Source: Gemmatimonadota bacterium (GTDB lineage: Bacteria; Gemmatimonadota; Gemmatimonadetes; Gemmatimonadales; GWC2-71-9). Taken from it: a stretch of 64,000 nt of DNA. Position 1 is the first letter of the stretch; each line of letters starts with the position of its first letter. Under the pieces are notes generated by a model, which worked only from the letters and a program-made list of their open reading frames with translations, was not told where the DNA came from and ran no database searches. The DNA is taken from positions 124,001-188,000 of the forward strand of contig JADJAK010000005.1 of assembly GCA_016704275.1 (NCBI GenBank). The letters are read 5' to 3'. The position numbers were made by a program, and so were the translations under genes. This document shows positions 47,561 through 57,224 of this stretch, one piece after another.

Positions 47561-48463
47561 GTGAGCGGTATCGCCCCCGCCGCCTTCCTCGATCCCGCGC
47601 TGCTTGCCGGGATCAGCGATCTCTCCCTCCTCGCCCGGACGGTGGTGGACGGCTTCCTGCACGGCCTGCACCGCTCCGTGCGCACCGGGACCTCGCTCGA
47701 CTTTGCCGAACATCGCCCGTATCAACCGGGTGATGACCTGCGGCGGATCGATTGGCGCGTCTATGGGCGCACCGATCGCTTCTATCTCAAGACGTACGAG
47801 GCCGACACCAACGCCGACGTGATGCTGGTGCTGGACAGCTCCGGCTCCATGGACTTCGCCAGTGGGCGGCTCACCAAGTTCGACTACGCGCGCTACCTGA
47901 CGGCGTCGTTGGCCTGGCTGGCGCAGCGGCAGGGAGATCGCGTCGGCCTGGTGACGGTCCGCGACGAGATGGTCGACGTGGTGCCCCCCTCGACCCGACA
48001 TCTCAATCTGTTGCTCCATACCGTCGCGGCGAGCACCGCCGCGGGTGAGGGGCACTTGCCGCGCGTGCTCGAAAAGGTCGCCCAGATGCGCGGACGCTCC
48101 GGGATGGTGGTCCTCATCTCGGACTGCTACGAGGAACCGGCCGCGCTCTGTCGTGCCGTCGGCGGACTGCGCAGCCGCGGCCACGACGTGATGGTCTTCC
48201 ACCTCACCGATCCGGCCGAGCGCGATCTCCCCTATGGGGCACCCGGGACGTTCGAAGATGCCGAGACCGGCATCCGCCTTCCGCTGAAGCCTGAAGAATT
48301 GCGCGATCGTTACCGCGCCATGGTGGTCGAGCACGCGGCCGCGCTCAGCACCGGACTCGCGGCGGCCAACGTCGACTATCAGGCGGTCGGCACCGAGCAG
48401 CCCCTCGACGGCGCGCTGCGCGCGTTTCTCGATCGCCGCCTGATGGGGACGAAGGTCCGCTGA
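47561..48463 (+). CDS. DUF58 VWA-fold protein
   Basis: This 300-residue protein is a typical DUF58 family member. The signature RPYQPGDDLRRIDWRVYGRT is followed by DRFYLKTYEADT and a VWA domain with the MIDAS motif D-S-S-G-S in LVLDSSGSMDF. Further VWA strands are GDRVGLVTVRDEM and RSGMVVLISDCYEEP. No membrane segment is evident. DUF58 proteins pair with MoxR ATPases almost everywhere. The GTG start lies eight bases after moxR, and the last base overlaps the ATG of the BatA-like gene. Confidence 0.93.
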   Translation: MSGIAPAAFLDPALLAGISDLSLLARTVVDGFLHGLHRSVRTGTSLDFAEHRPYQPGDDLRRIDWRVYGRTDRFYLKTYEADTNADVMLVLDSSGSMDFASGRLTKFDYARYLTASLAWLAQRQGDRVGLVTVRDEMVDVVPPSTRHLNLLLHTVAASTAAGEGHLPRVLEKVAQMRGRSGMVVLISDCYEEPAALCRAVGGLRSRGHDVMVFHLTDPAERDLPYGAPGTFEDAETGIRLPLKPEELRDRYRAMVVEHAAALSTGLAAANVDYQAVGTEQPLDGALRAFLDRRLMGTKVR

Positions 48464-50526
48464 TGCCGTTCGCCTTCCTCGTCCCCGCCTTCCTTGCCGG
48501 ACTCGCCGCGTTGGCAGTGCCGCTGCTGTTGCACCTGCGCCAGCGCGACAAGGAGAAGCCGTTGCGCTTCCCCTCGTTGATGTTCCTGCGCCGGATTGCC
48601 ATCGAGACGTCGCATCGTCGCCGAGTGACCGACCTGCCGCTGCTCCTGCTCCGGGCCCTCGCCGTGGCACTTGCGGTGCTGGCCTTCTCGCGGCCCGTTT
48701 TCCAGCGCGCCGGCAAGGCGCTCGGCGCCCCGCCGGAGCGCGTGGTCATTCTTGCGGTGGACCGCTCGATGAGCATGGGACACACCGCCGTCTGGCCGGT
48801 GGCGATGGACTCGGCCCGCGCCATCATCCGCGCGCTCAAGGCCGGCGACCGGATTGCCGTGATCGCCTTCGACGATGATGCCAGCGTGATCCAGCCGATG
48901 ACGACGGACCACGCTGCCGCCCTCGCCGCCCTCGGCACGGTGCGTCCCGGGGCCCGGGGGACGCGCTTCGCCGCGGCGCTCCGCGCCGCACGGCAGCAGA
49001 TGGCGGCCGCCAACCTGCCGCGGGCCGAAGTGCTGGTCGTCTCCGACCTTCAGCGCGTCGGCACCGGTGGACTCACCGATCTGGCCCTCCCCAAGGGCCT
49101 CGCCGTGCGCGGCATCGTGGTGGCGGCCCCATCGGCGGCCAACACCTCCGTCACCGGGTTGACGGTCCAACGGCTCGGCGGTGGGGCCGCTGGGCGCATA
49201 GCGGTCTCTGCGGATGTGCGGAGCAACGCCCTGGCGTCGGCACGGCGCGCCACCGTCACGCTCACCGTGAACAACCGCGAGGCCGGCACGCGCACGGTGG
49301 ACCTTCCGGTGAGCGGTCTTCGCACCGTGGCGTTCGACCCCGTGGCCTTGCCGCCCGGCGAAGCACAGGTCTCGATCGCACTCGACCCCGACGCACTCAC
49401 GGCGGACGACAGCTTTCACGCCGTCGTACCGGCCGAAGCATCGCAGCGCATCCTGCTGGTCGGTGCCGGCGATCTCGCCCCCGAATCGACGCTCTTCCTC
49501 GAGCGTGCACTCGCGATCGGCAGCGACCCGGCGTTCGTCGTCGAGCGCGGCAGCGTGGGAACACTTACGGCTCAGCGCCTTGCCTCAGTGGCGCTGGTGA
49601 TCTTCCTCGACGTCCTCCCGCCCACCAACGACGCCTTCCGGGACTGGGTCCGTGCCGGACGCGGAGCCGTGATCGTCGCCGGTCCGCGGCTCCGCACCGT
49701 CCGGGCCCAACCCGGTCAGCTGCCTGGTCGGGTGACCGGGGAGATGGATCGCCTCGCCGAGCGCGGCGGCACGATTGGGGACGTGGCGCTGGAGCATCCG
49801 ATCTTCTCGCCCTTCCGCGGCGGGGGCAGCGCCGCCCTCGGCAGCGCACGCTTCATTCGCTACGCCCAGTTGGCGGCGGACACCGGCAGCGTCGTCCTGG
49901 CCCGCTTCGACGATGGCCTGCCGGCCCTCCTGGAGCGTGCCGAGGGGAGCGGTCGCCTCCTGCTGAGCGCCATTCCCCTCGATGCCCGGGGAGGCGACTT
50001 CCCGTTGCAGGCGGCCTACCTTCCGTTCGTACGGCGCCTCGCGCTCCACACCGCCGGCTACGAGCCGCAGCCCCTCTGGCGCACCACCGGCGAAGGATGG
50101 CGGCCGGTCGGCACGGTGGCCGATCTGGTGATCGCGACACCTTCCGGCTCACTCCTCCGTCCGGACTCGGGTGCCACTCGCGGTGCCGCCGACCTCGAAG
50201 CGCTCGGCTTCTACCGCGCCTATCGGGAACGGGCGGTCGGCGACCCGATCGCCACCGTCGCCGTGAACGTCCCGATTCGTGAATCCGATCTGACGGCCTC
50301 GCCAGCCAGCGAACTCCTGCTCGGCGTGCGCGAGGAGGCCGGCGATCCCTCGGCGGCCGAGATCCCGCCGATCGCCGAGGTGGAAACACGGCAACGGCTC
50401 TGGCGCATCCTCTTGCTGATCGTTGGTGTCGTGCTGGTGATGGAATCGTTGCTGGGCAGCCGCGGGTGGCGGGGTACCGCCACGCGGCTCGCGGTTGAGA
50501 CTCCCCCTGGAGGAGCTGCCACATGA
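48463..50526 (+). CDS. BatA/VWA membrane protein
   Basis: This 687-residue protein opens with an N-terminal BatA-type membrane segment and basic turn (FLVPAFLAGLAALAVPLLLH, then QRDKEKPLRFPSLMFLRRI). A second helix (LPLLLLRALAVALAVLAFSRP) follows, and then a VWA domain with a MIDAS-like DRSMSM motif (VVILAVDRSMSMGHT). The remaining part is periplasmic beta-rich sequence, with a final membrane helix near the C terminus (LWRILLLIVGVVLVMESLLG). BatA proteins were named for aerotolerance in Bacteroides; here they form the membrane partner of MoxR/DUF58. Its stop overlaps the DUF4175 ATG. Confidence 0.88.
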   Translation: MPFAFLVPAFLAGLAALAVPLLLHLRQRDKEKPLRFPSLMFLRRIAIETSHRRRVTDLPLLLLRALAVALAVLAFSRPVFQRAGKALGAPPERVVILAVDRSMSMGHTAVWPVAMDSARAIIRALKAGDRIAVIAFDDDASVIQPMTTDHAAALAALGTVRPGARGTRFAAALRAARQQMAAANLPRAEVLVVSDLQRVGTGGLTDLALPKGLAVRGIVVAAPSAANTSVTGLTVQRLGGGAAGRIAVSADVRSNALASARRATVTLTVNNREAGTRTVDLPVSGLRTVAFDPVALPPGEAQVSIALDPDALTADDSFHAVVPAEASQRILLVGAGDLAPESTLFLERALAIGSDPAFVVERGSVGTLTAQRLASVALVIFLDVLPPTNDAFRDWVRAGRGAVIVAGPRLRTVRAQPGQLPGRVTGEMDRLAERGGTIGDVALEHPIFSPFRGGGSAALGSARFIRYAQLAADTGSVVLARFDDGLPALLERAEGSGRLLLSAIPLDARGGDFPLQAAYLPFVRRLALHTAGYEPQPLWRTTGEGWRPVGTVADLVIATPSGSLLRPDSGATRGAADLEALGFYRAYRERAVGDPIATVAVNVPIRESDLTASPASELLLGVREEAGDPSAAEIPPIAEVETRQRLWRILLLIVGVVLVMESLLGSRGWRGTATRLAVETPPGGAAT

Positions 50527-52496
50527 CCGACCTCAGAGTCGACAGCGCGACGCGAGATGACGCCCTTCGCACCGCCGTATCGCGGGTCCGTGGGCATCGT
50601 CGTCGGCGACTCCTCCTCGAAGGGGTGACGGCCACGGTCGCCGCGGTCCTGCTGGCACTGATCGTGGGTGCCGTGGTGCGGAGCCTGATGGGGCCGGGCA
50701 GTGACACCACAATTGCCGTGCGCGTGATCGGCTACCTGCTTATCGCGGTTGCCGCCGCGCGCTTCGTCATCTATCCCTTGCTTGGGGCCGTCAGCGACGA
50801 GCGCATCGCGCTCTATGTCGAGGAACGGGCACCACACCTTCGGCAGACGCTGCTGAGCGCCGTCCACGAACTGGAGCGCCCGCTCGCGGAACGTTCCTCG
50901 GCCGGCCTGTCGGCTCGGGTGATCGGTCAGGCGACGGCCGCAGTCGCCGAGCTGGAGCAGGGCGCTGCGCTGGAGCGGCCGCGGGCACGTCGTGCCGGCG
51001 CGTTGCTGGCCGGAGCAACCGCCGTGGGGCTGGCACTCGTGCTGCTCGGCCCTGGTGCCGTGCGCGACGCGGCGCGCCTCCTCTTCGTGCCCTGGACCGC
51101 GTCGGCGTCCGAGCCGGTATTCGCGGTGTCGGTCACGCCGGGCGACATCACCGTCCCGCGCGGTGCCGCGCTCGACGTGCGTGGCGTGCTGCGCGGCTTC
51201 ACCGCCGCCGAGGCCGAGATCGTCTTCCGTGCCGACAGCACCACCGAGTGGCTGCGCGCACCGATGCAACGCGACTCCACCGGAAGCGGCTTTGCCGGGC
51301 GACTCTTCGACCTGCTCGCGCCGACGAAGTACTACCTCGAGGCCGATGGCCTTCGGTCGGCCGAATTCAGCATCTCCGTGGTGGACCTGCCGGCGGTGTC
51401 CAACGTGGCGCTGCAGTTGCGCTTCCCGGGATACACCCGTCTGCCGCCCGAGGAGATCGAGTCGGGCGGGGATGTGGCAGCGCTCGTCGGCACCACGGTG
51501 CGCGTGCAAGGCACCGTCACGATGCCGGTGAAGGGTGGGACCCTGCGCTTCGACGACGGTTCGACGGTGCCGCTCACGGTCGACTCCGCGGGCAAGGTCG
51601 TCGGCGAGTTCCGTGTCACGCGCGATGGCTTCTATCGCATTGACCTGATGGCACCCGATGGTGCCATGGTGCCGGGGACGGTGCAGTACGCGATCGCGAA
51701 GCTCGACGACCGCGCGCCGAGCGTGCGCATCGAGACGCCGGGGCGCGACATCAAGGTGACGGGCACGGAAGAAGTTCCGATCGCGGCCAGTGCGGCCGAT
51801 GACTACGGCGTCACCCGGATGGAATTGCGCTACCAGGTCAATGGCGGTGCGGAGCAGACGATTGTCCTTGCCGAGGGGAAGGCGGCTGGTGGCGTGGATC
51901 TGCGTGCCGCGCACACCCTCTTCCTCGAAGAGGTCGTGCTGGTGCCGGGCGATGTGATCGCCTACCACGCGGTCGTGAAGGATGGTGCAGGACAGACGGC
52001 CAGCTCCGACATCTTCTTCCTCGAGGTGCGCCCGTTCGGCTTGAACTACCGCGCCGGCGAGGAGGCTGCCGCCGCAGGTGGTGAGGGTGGCGGAGGCGGT
52101 GGGGAGGGCGGCGACGCGAACGCCACGCCTGATCAACTCGCGGCTCGGCAGCGGCAAGTCGTGTCGGGCACCTTCAATTGGGTGCGTGACAGTGCCAAGA
52201 CGCCCGCGCGTGTCCGGCGCGAGAATCTCACGACATTGGCGATTGCGCAGGGGAAGTTGCGGCAGGACGTGGCGGCGGTCGCCGAGCGGATCGCCTCGCG
52301 CGAGCTCGCCAGCGAAGACACCGCGTTCACGAGCGTCAAGCGCGAGCTCGACTCCGCGCGCGTGCATATGAAGGTGGCCGAGGAAGCGCTGGGCCTGGCT
52401 CGGACCGCGGTCGCGAGTGCCGAGGAACAGAAGGCGCTGCAGCACCTGCAGCGCGCGCAGGCCGTCTTCCGCGACATCGAGATCCGCCGCCAGCAG

Positions 52497-52541
52497 GGCG
52501 GGGGCGGTGGTGGCGGCGGAGGCGGGGGAGGTGGTGGTGGG
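52497..52541 (+). repeat. Poly-glycine codon tract (15 Gly)
   Basis: Fifteen consecutive GGN codons lie in the DUF4175-like gene between the periplasmic domain and the coiled coil. Codons are mixed (GGC, GGG, GGT, GGA), so slippage should be limited. It probably serves as a flexible linker. Confidence 0.9.
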
Positions 52542-53514
52542 GAGCAGCAGGACCTTGCCGATCTCTTTCAGCTCGACACCGACAAGATGCGGAATCAGTA
52601 CGAGGCGGTGCAGCAGCAGCGGAGCACCACGACGCAGCAGCAGGTCGACAGTGCGGCCGAGCGGTTGCGGGAACTGGCGGCGCGGCAGCAGCAGCAGAAT
52701 GAGCGAGAGCAGCGCGAGGCCGCCGCCCTGCGCGAACGACTCGGCCGCGATCTCGGCGCCGCCTCGAGCGGTGGCGGGAGTGGCCAGCGGGAGCTGGCAC
52801 GGCAGGCAGAAGAAGAGGCACGACGGTTGGAGCGGCTGGCGCGTGAACAGCAGTCGCCCGAGTTGGCCGACGCCGCACGCGCAGCGCAGGAGGCCGCCGA
52901 TGCGATGCGCCGCGCGAGCACGGGTGCGGCGGGGCAAGGCAACGCCGCACTCGACCGGCTGCGCAACGCCGCCCGCAGTGCGGAGGGAGTCCGGCAGCGG
53001 AGCGTGACGGACGATATCCGGCAACTCGACGACAAGGCACGGCAACTCGAGGCGCAGCAGGAGCGCATCGCCAGCGGGGTCGAGCGATTGGGCGCGGCCG
53101 CGCCGAGTGATCGTGCGCAGCAACTCCGCCGCCTGGACCAGCAGAAGGATTCCCTCTCGCGTGGCCTCGAACAGGTGCGTGAGGGAGCGGAACGGCTCGC
53201 CCGCGATGTGCGCCGTGACCAGCCGGCGGCGGCGCGTGGACTCGACTCGGCGGCGGCACGCATTCGTGAGACCGCGCTGCCCCGCACGGTGAGCTACACC
53301 AAGAACACGGTGCGGACCGGCTCGCCCGAATACGCTCGGGCGTTGGAGTCACAGGTCGGCGAGCAGGTCGGCGCGGTGCGCGAGCAGATCACCTCTGCGG
53401 CGAACTCCGTGCGCGAATCCGAGGGGAGCCGTCAGGAACGGACGCTCGAACGGACGCGGGACCTGGTGCGGGAGATGGAGTCGCTGCGGAACAGGACGGC
53501 GAACAGCGAACAGC

Positions 53515-53604
53515 GGGCAGGGGCAGGGGCAGGGGCAGGGGCAGGGGCAGGGGCAGGGGCAGGGGCAGGGGCAGGGGCAGGGGCAGGGGCAGGGGCAGGG
53601 GCAG
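53515..53604 (+). repeat. Hexanucleotide repeat GGGCAG x15
   Basis: Fifteen perfect GGGCAG units (90 bases) lie in the 3' part of the DUF4175-like gene, followed by a degenerate GGGCGG unit. Copy-number change would keep the frame because the unit is six bases. Read in the expected frame it encodes Gly-Gln repeats; in the current frame, Gly-Ala. Confidence 0.95.
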
Positions 53605-54072
53605 GGGCGGGGCCAGCGCGGTGGTCAGGGCCAGGGCGGGCGCACTGGCATGGCAGGGATGGGCGGACCGGGCGGCGCGGCGGGCGGCAGCGCCGACGCC
53701 GGGTCCCCGCGGCAACTCGGGCGGGAAGTTGCCATGCGGCGGCAGGAGGCCGAGGCGCTTCGCGGTGAAGTGGCCGCCCAAGGGGGCGACGTCGGCGAGC
53801 TCGATCGGGCGATTGCGTCGCTCCGCGATCTCGAGGCACAGATCGCCCGCGACAAGCCGCAGGGGGTCGCGGCGCTCCAATCCGCCGTGATCGAGGGACT
53901 CAAGACCTTTGAGTTCACGCTCTGGCGTCGGGCCAACGGCGGCGAAGGCACGCCAGCGGTGGGTCCGCGGGGCCAGGTGCCTGCCGAGTACCGGGCACTG
54001 GTGGAGGAGTACTACAGGTCGCTCGCCCGGCGGCCCTGAGATTCTGCCGGAAGCCCGCCACAGCGCCATTTG

Positions 54073-54125
54073 ACGGCGAATCTGCTGCCGAGCGTCGCAT
54101 GGATGCGACGGTCGGCAGTGGCCGT
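54073..54125 (+). terminator. Long hairpin after the Bat operon
   Basis: CTGCCGA-G-CGTCGCAT (54085-54100) pairs with ATGCGACG-G-TCGGCAG (54103-54118), broken only by one G-G mismatch, and ACGGC/GCCGT (54073-54077 and 54121-54125) extends it. It begins 33 bases after the DUF4175-like stop and ends before the sigma factor promoter region. No T run follows, so it may be a factor-dependent terminator or a processing site. Confidence 0.6.
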
Positions 54126-54173
54126 TGATGGCACCTCACTTGCTTGGTCAGCGTGGACCTTCTTTTGCGTCAG

Positions 54174-54179
54174 TAGTCT
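54174..54179 (+). promoter_or_regulatory. Possible -10 element of the sigma factor gene (leaderless)
   Basis: TAGTCT lies five bases before the ATG at 54185, without any Shine-Dalgarno. The spacing is the same as before rpiB. No matching -35 hexamer is evident at 16-18 bases upstream. Confidence 0.35.
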
Positions 54180-54184
54180 TCCCT

Positions 54185-54955
54185 ATGACCACTCCGCAAC
54201 GCCCGAACCAGACTTCGACCGATGCCCTCTGGCAGCGGTGGCGCAAGGACAACTGCGCCGATGCCCGCCGAGAGCTGCTGGGGCGCTACCTCGGCCTGGT
54301 CCATCACGCCGCGCGAGAGATGGCTCCGCGCGTCCGCGACGCCGTCTCCCTCGAAGAGCTGGTCTCGGCCGGTTCGGTCGGGCTGCTGCAGGCAATGGCC
54401 GGATTCGAGCCCGAGCGTGGGCTCGCGTTCTCGACCTTTGCCATGCGCCGGATCCGCGGCGCCATTCTCGATGAACTCCGTGCGCGCGATCCGCTCTCCC
54501 GCGTCGACCGCGCCCATGCGCGCCGGCTCGACAGCGCCGTGGCGGAATGTGAACAGCGGCTGGGCCGGGCCCCGAGCACCGGCGAGATCGCCAGTCACCT
54601 GGGGGTCGACCACGAGACGATCCATCGGTGGCGCGAACGGACGTTGACGATCGGTCCGGTCTCGCTCGAAGGGGAGCCGGGTGGCCACAGCCTCGCGGAT
54701 CGACTGGGCGACGCCGAGGGCGATCCGGTCCAGGACGCGATGGAGGAGTCGGACCGCAAGCGCGTGCTCCACGAGGCGCTGGCAGAGCTGCCGCAGCGGG
54801 AACGGCTGGTGCTGGCGCGCTCCTTTCTGGAGGAGAAGCCGCTCCGGGAGATCGCCACCGAGCTCGGGGTCACCGAGTCCCGGGTCTGCCAGCTCCGAGC
54901 CCAGGGGATCGCCAGGCTCCGCCGGATTCCCAGACTCGCGTACGCCCGCGACTGA
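54185..54955 (+). CDS. FliA/WhiG-type RNA polymerase sigma factor
   Basis: This 256-residue sigma-70 family protein has region 2 (residues about 30-100) with LEELVSAGSVGLLQAMAGFE and FSTFAMRRIRGAILDELRAR. The RGAILDELR form is characteristic of the FliA/WhiG/SigD class. Region 3 follows (RRLDSAVAECEQRLGRAPST, IASHLGVDHETIHRWRE), and region 4 has LPQRERLVLARSFLEEKPLR, EIATELGVTESRVCQL. The frame is open from 54125 but MTTPQRPNQT at 54185 is the natural start. No anti-sigma factor or flagellar gene is nearby, so its regulon cannot be inferred from context. Confidence 0.88.
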   Translation: MTTPQRPNQTSTDALWQRWRKDNCADARRELLGRYLGLVHHAAREMAPRVRDAVSLEELVSAGSVGLLQAMAGFEPERGLAFSTFAMRRIRGAILDELRARDPLSRVDRAHARRLDSAVAECEQRLGRAPSTGEIASHLGVDHETIHRWRERTLTIGPVSLEGEPGGHSLADRLGDAEGDPVQDAMEESDRKRVLHEALAELPQRERLVLARSFLEEKPLREIATELGVTESRVCQLRAQGIARLRRIPRLAYARD

Positions 54956-55047
54956 ACGCGTAAAGCGGTTCCGCGCTTTGCGTTGAACCTCGGTTGATCG
55001 TTCCGCTTACATTTGCGCATCGAAGTTCCGTCCCCCCGGAGGGATCG

Positions 55048-55932
55048 ATGCGCGCTGCCTTCGCGTCACTCGTGGATTATGCCGGTCTCTTTCCTCCCGC
55101 CGCCCTCGGCATGGCCGACGCGGTGCGGGAGTATGATCGCGAGCGGCGCGGCCCCGATCGCTGGATGCTCGGGCGCTTCATCGTGGCCGCGAGTCGCCTC
55201 GAAGAGCTCGGCACCGCGATCGAGAGCGAGGGGCTCTCTACCCCACGGCACGATCCCTGGCGCGTCTCCGCGGTCATGGGCGTCCACCTTCCCGACGAAC
55301 TCTCACGTGTCAACGCGTTTCGCGCCGCCTGGGAAGGTCGCGGAGTGACGGTCGACGCCCTCGAGTACAAGGTGAGCTCGGTCGGGCAACTGTTGACGGT
55401 CGCCGAGCAGATCCCTCCCGCCTATCAGCGCTTCTTCGAGGTCCCGCACGAAGGCCCGTACGGCCCACTCGTCGCCGCGATCGGGCGCGTGGGTGCCTTC
55501 GCCAAGGTGCGCACCGGTGGCACCACCGCCGATCTCTTTCCCGCGCCCGAGCAACTGACTGCCTTCCTCATTGCGGCGACGGGGCAGGGCGTGCGCTTCA
55601 AGGCCACGGCTGGTTTGCATCATCCCTACCGCGGCGAGTATCGCCTGACGTATGCGCCGGAGGCGGAACGTGGCTGGATGTACGGCTTCGTCAATCTGCT
55701 GGTCGCGACGGCGCTGCTCCTGCGGAGTGGCGATGGCGAGACCGCGCAGGCCATCCTCGAAGCGGTTGGGCCCGAGGCGTTCGAGCGTGACGACGCCGGC
55801 ATCCGCGCGCTTGGCCACCACTTCCCGTGGGATGAGCTCGCCCGGGCACGCGACCGCGCCTTCACCTCGTTCGGCTCCTGTTCCTTCCGTGAGCCGGTGG
55901 ACGAACTCGGACTTCCGGAGCAGGTGGCATGA
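55048..55932 (+). CDS. Conserved protein of unknown function upstream of fumarylacetoacetase
   Basis: This 294-residue soluble protein has no signal peptide. It reads LVDYAGLFPPAALGMADAVR at the start, GRFIVAASRLEELG, then YQRFFEVPHEGPYGPLVAAI, and a final block with GAFAKVRTGGTTADLFPAPE, GVRFKATAGLHHPYRGEYRL and YGFVNLLVATALLL. The alternating strands and the KVRTGG and KATAGLHHP blocks look like the end of a TIM barrel, though I cannot name an enzyme family. I chose ATG 55048 because GGAGG precedes it. The stop overlaps the fahA start (ATGA), so it is translationally coupled to tyrosine catabolism and may act on a related metabolite. Confidence 0.65.
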   Translation: MRAAFASLVDYAGLFPPAALGMADAVREYDRERRGPDRWMLGRFIVAASRLEELGTAIESEGLSTPRHDPWRVSAVMGVHLPDELSRVNAFRAAWEGRGVTVDALEYKVSSVGQLLTVAEQIPPAYQRFFEVPHEGPYGPLVAAIGRVGAFAKVRTGGTTADLFPAPEQLTAFLIAATGQGVRFKATAGLHHPYRGEYRLTYAPEAERGWMYGFVNLLVATALLLRSGDGETAQAILEAVGPEAFERDDAGIRALGHHFPWDELARARDRAFTSFGSCSFREPVDELGLPEQVA

Positions 55933-57224
55933 CCGACCTCGATCGCAGTCACGACCCAGCCCGCACCTCGTGGGTCGCGTCGGCCAACGGCCACCGCGAC
56001 TTCCCGATCCAGAACCTCCCCTTCGGCGTGATCGAGGGTCAGGGGGAGGAGCCGGAGATTGTCGTCGCGATCGGCGACATGGTGCTTCACCTCCGGTCGG
56101 CGGTCGAGGCAGGGTGGGGGAGTGAACTCTCGATCGACGCGATTACGCGGATCGTCTTCGGTCCGCTCAATCACCTCGCCGCGGCATCGCCGAGGGAGTG
56201 GACGCTGGTCCGGCTCGCGCTGAGCGATGCGCTCTCCGATCCGGCGTGGCAGGAGCGACTCTCGCCCGCACTGATGCCGCAGGATGCGGTCGAGATGTTG
56301 CTGCCGGTGCACATTGGCGACTACACCGACTTCTATGCTTCCGTGCACCATGCGACCAATGTCGGCTCGATGTTTCGGCCCGACAATCCGCTGCTGCCCA
56401 ACTACAAGTGGGTGCCGATCGGCTACCACGGGCGTGCGTCGTCGATCGTGCTCGACGGCACCCCGATTCGCCGCCCGCATGGCCAGACCAAGGCCGCGGA
56501 CGCCGAGACGCCGACCTTCGGCCCGTCGCGCTCGCTCGATTACGAACTCGAGGTCGCCCTGGTGATCGGCGGGGAGAACGACCTCGGCACGCCGGTGACC
56601 AGCGCAACGGCCACCGACCGGATCTTCGGCGTGGTGTTGCTCAACGATTGGTCCGCGCGTGATCTGCAGGCGTGGGAGTACCAGCCCCTCGGTCCGTTCC
56701 TCGCCAAGAACTTTGCCAGCACCATTTCGCCGTGGGTCGTGACAACCGACGCGTTGCGGCCCTTTCGTGCCGCGATGCCGGCGCGTGCGGCCGGCGACCC
56801 CGCTCCGCTGCCGTACCTGCAGGTGCCGGGGGATCGCACTTGGCACATCGGGCTCGAGGTCGCGCTCCAGACCGCCGCGATGCGGTCGCGTGGTGATGCG
56901 CCGTTCGTGGTGTCGCGGGTCGACTTCGCGGACGCGATGTATTGGAGCCCCGCGCAGCTGGTGACACACCATGGCAGCAACGGCTGCAACCTGCTCGCGG
57001 GCGACCTCCTGGGGAGCGGCACGATTTCCGGTCTTGCGCCGGAGAGCCGCGGCTGCCTGCTGGAGCGCACGTGGCGCGGCGCCGAGCCGCTCACGCTCCC
57101 CGATGCCACCACGCGCAAGTTCCTCGAGGATGCCGACGAGGTGCTGATCACCGGGCACTGCGAGTCACCGGGCGCCGTGTCGATCGGCTTCGGCTCGTGT
57201 CGCGGGGTGGTGGCGCCGGCATGA
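55929..57224 (+). CDS. fahA: Fumarylacetoacetase
   Basis: This 431-residue enzyme hydrolyses fumarylacetoacetate to fumarate and acetoacetate, the last step of tyrosine/phenylalanine degradation. The N-terminal domain (about 1-120) precedes the FAH catalytic barrel. Family blocks include HIGDYTDFYASVHHATNVGS with the metal-binding Asp, the catalytic His in PIGYHGRASSIV, LDYELEVALVIGGEN with Glu ligands, and VVLLNDWSARDLQAWEYQPL with Asp, plus GPFLAKNFASTISPWVV. The full length matches eukaryotic and bacterial FAH. Acetoacetate could feed the thiolase/Hbd pathway encoded at 10.6-12.7 kb. Start and stop overlap both neighbours. Confidence 0.95.
   Translation: MTDLDRSHDPARTSWVASANGHRDFPIQNLPFGVIEGQGEEPEIVVAIGDMVLHLRSAVEAGWGSELSIDAITRIVFGPLNHLAAASPREWTLVRLALSDALSDPAWQERLSPALMPQDAVEMLLPVHIGDYTDFYASVHHATNVGSMFRPDNPLLPNYKWVPIGYHGRASSIVLDGTPIRRPHGQTKAADAETPTFGPSRSLDYELEVALVIGGENDLGTPVTSATATDRIFGVVLLNDWSARDLQAWEYQPLGPFLAKNFASTISPWVVTTDALRPFRAAMPARAAGDPAPLPYLQVPGDRTWHIGLEVALQTAAMRSRGDAPFVVSRVDFADAMYWSPAQLVTHHGSNGCNLLAGDLLGSGTISGLAPESRGCLLERTWRGAEPLTLPDATTRKFLEDADEVLITGHCESPGAVSIGFGSCRGVVAPA

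Larger units (their letters stand above)
50523..54039 (+). pseudogene. Large DUF4175-like membrane protein, low-complexity coiled coil, one frameshift
   Basis: This would be a protein of about 1170 residues. Two N-terminal helices (LLLEGVTATVAAVLLALIVG; VIGYLLIAVAAARFVIYPLL) and a third near 160-180 precede a beta-rich periplasmic part (AVSVTPGDITVPRGAALDVR). A long Glu/Gln/Arg-rich coiled coil follows, with a run of 15 Gly at 52497-52541. The layout resembles DUF4175 proteins, which sit at this place in Bacteroidetes Bat clusters. The first frame runs to 53768. After 53515 the GGGCAG repeat is read as Gly-Ala in this frame but as Gly-Gln in the frame that continues properly (RQLGREVAMRRQEAEALRGE, stop 54039). 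One extra base near 53514 explains it. Confidence 0.72.

Noticed and set aside
50220..53123. 967-codon minus-strand frame opposite the BatA and DUF4175-like genes
   Set aside because: The plus-strand operon has start/stop overlaps and recognised domains. The antisense frame begins inside the neighbouring coding sequence and has no motif.
53389..54069. Proline-Leu repeat protein on the minus strand
   Set aside because: It is only the reverse reading of the GGGCAG microsatellite; no start signal or conserved flank.
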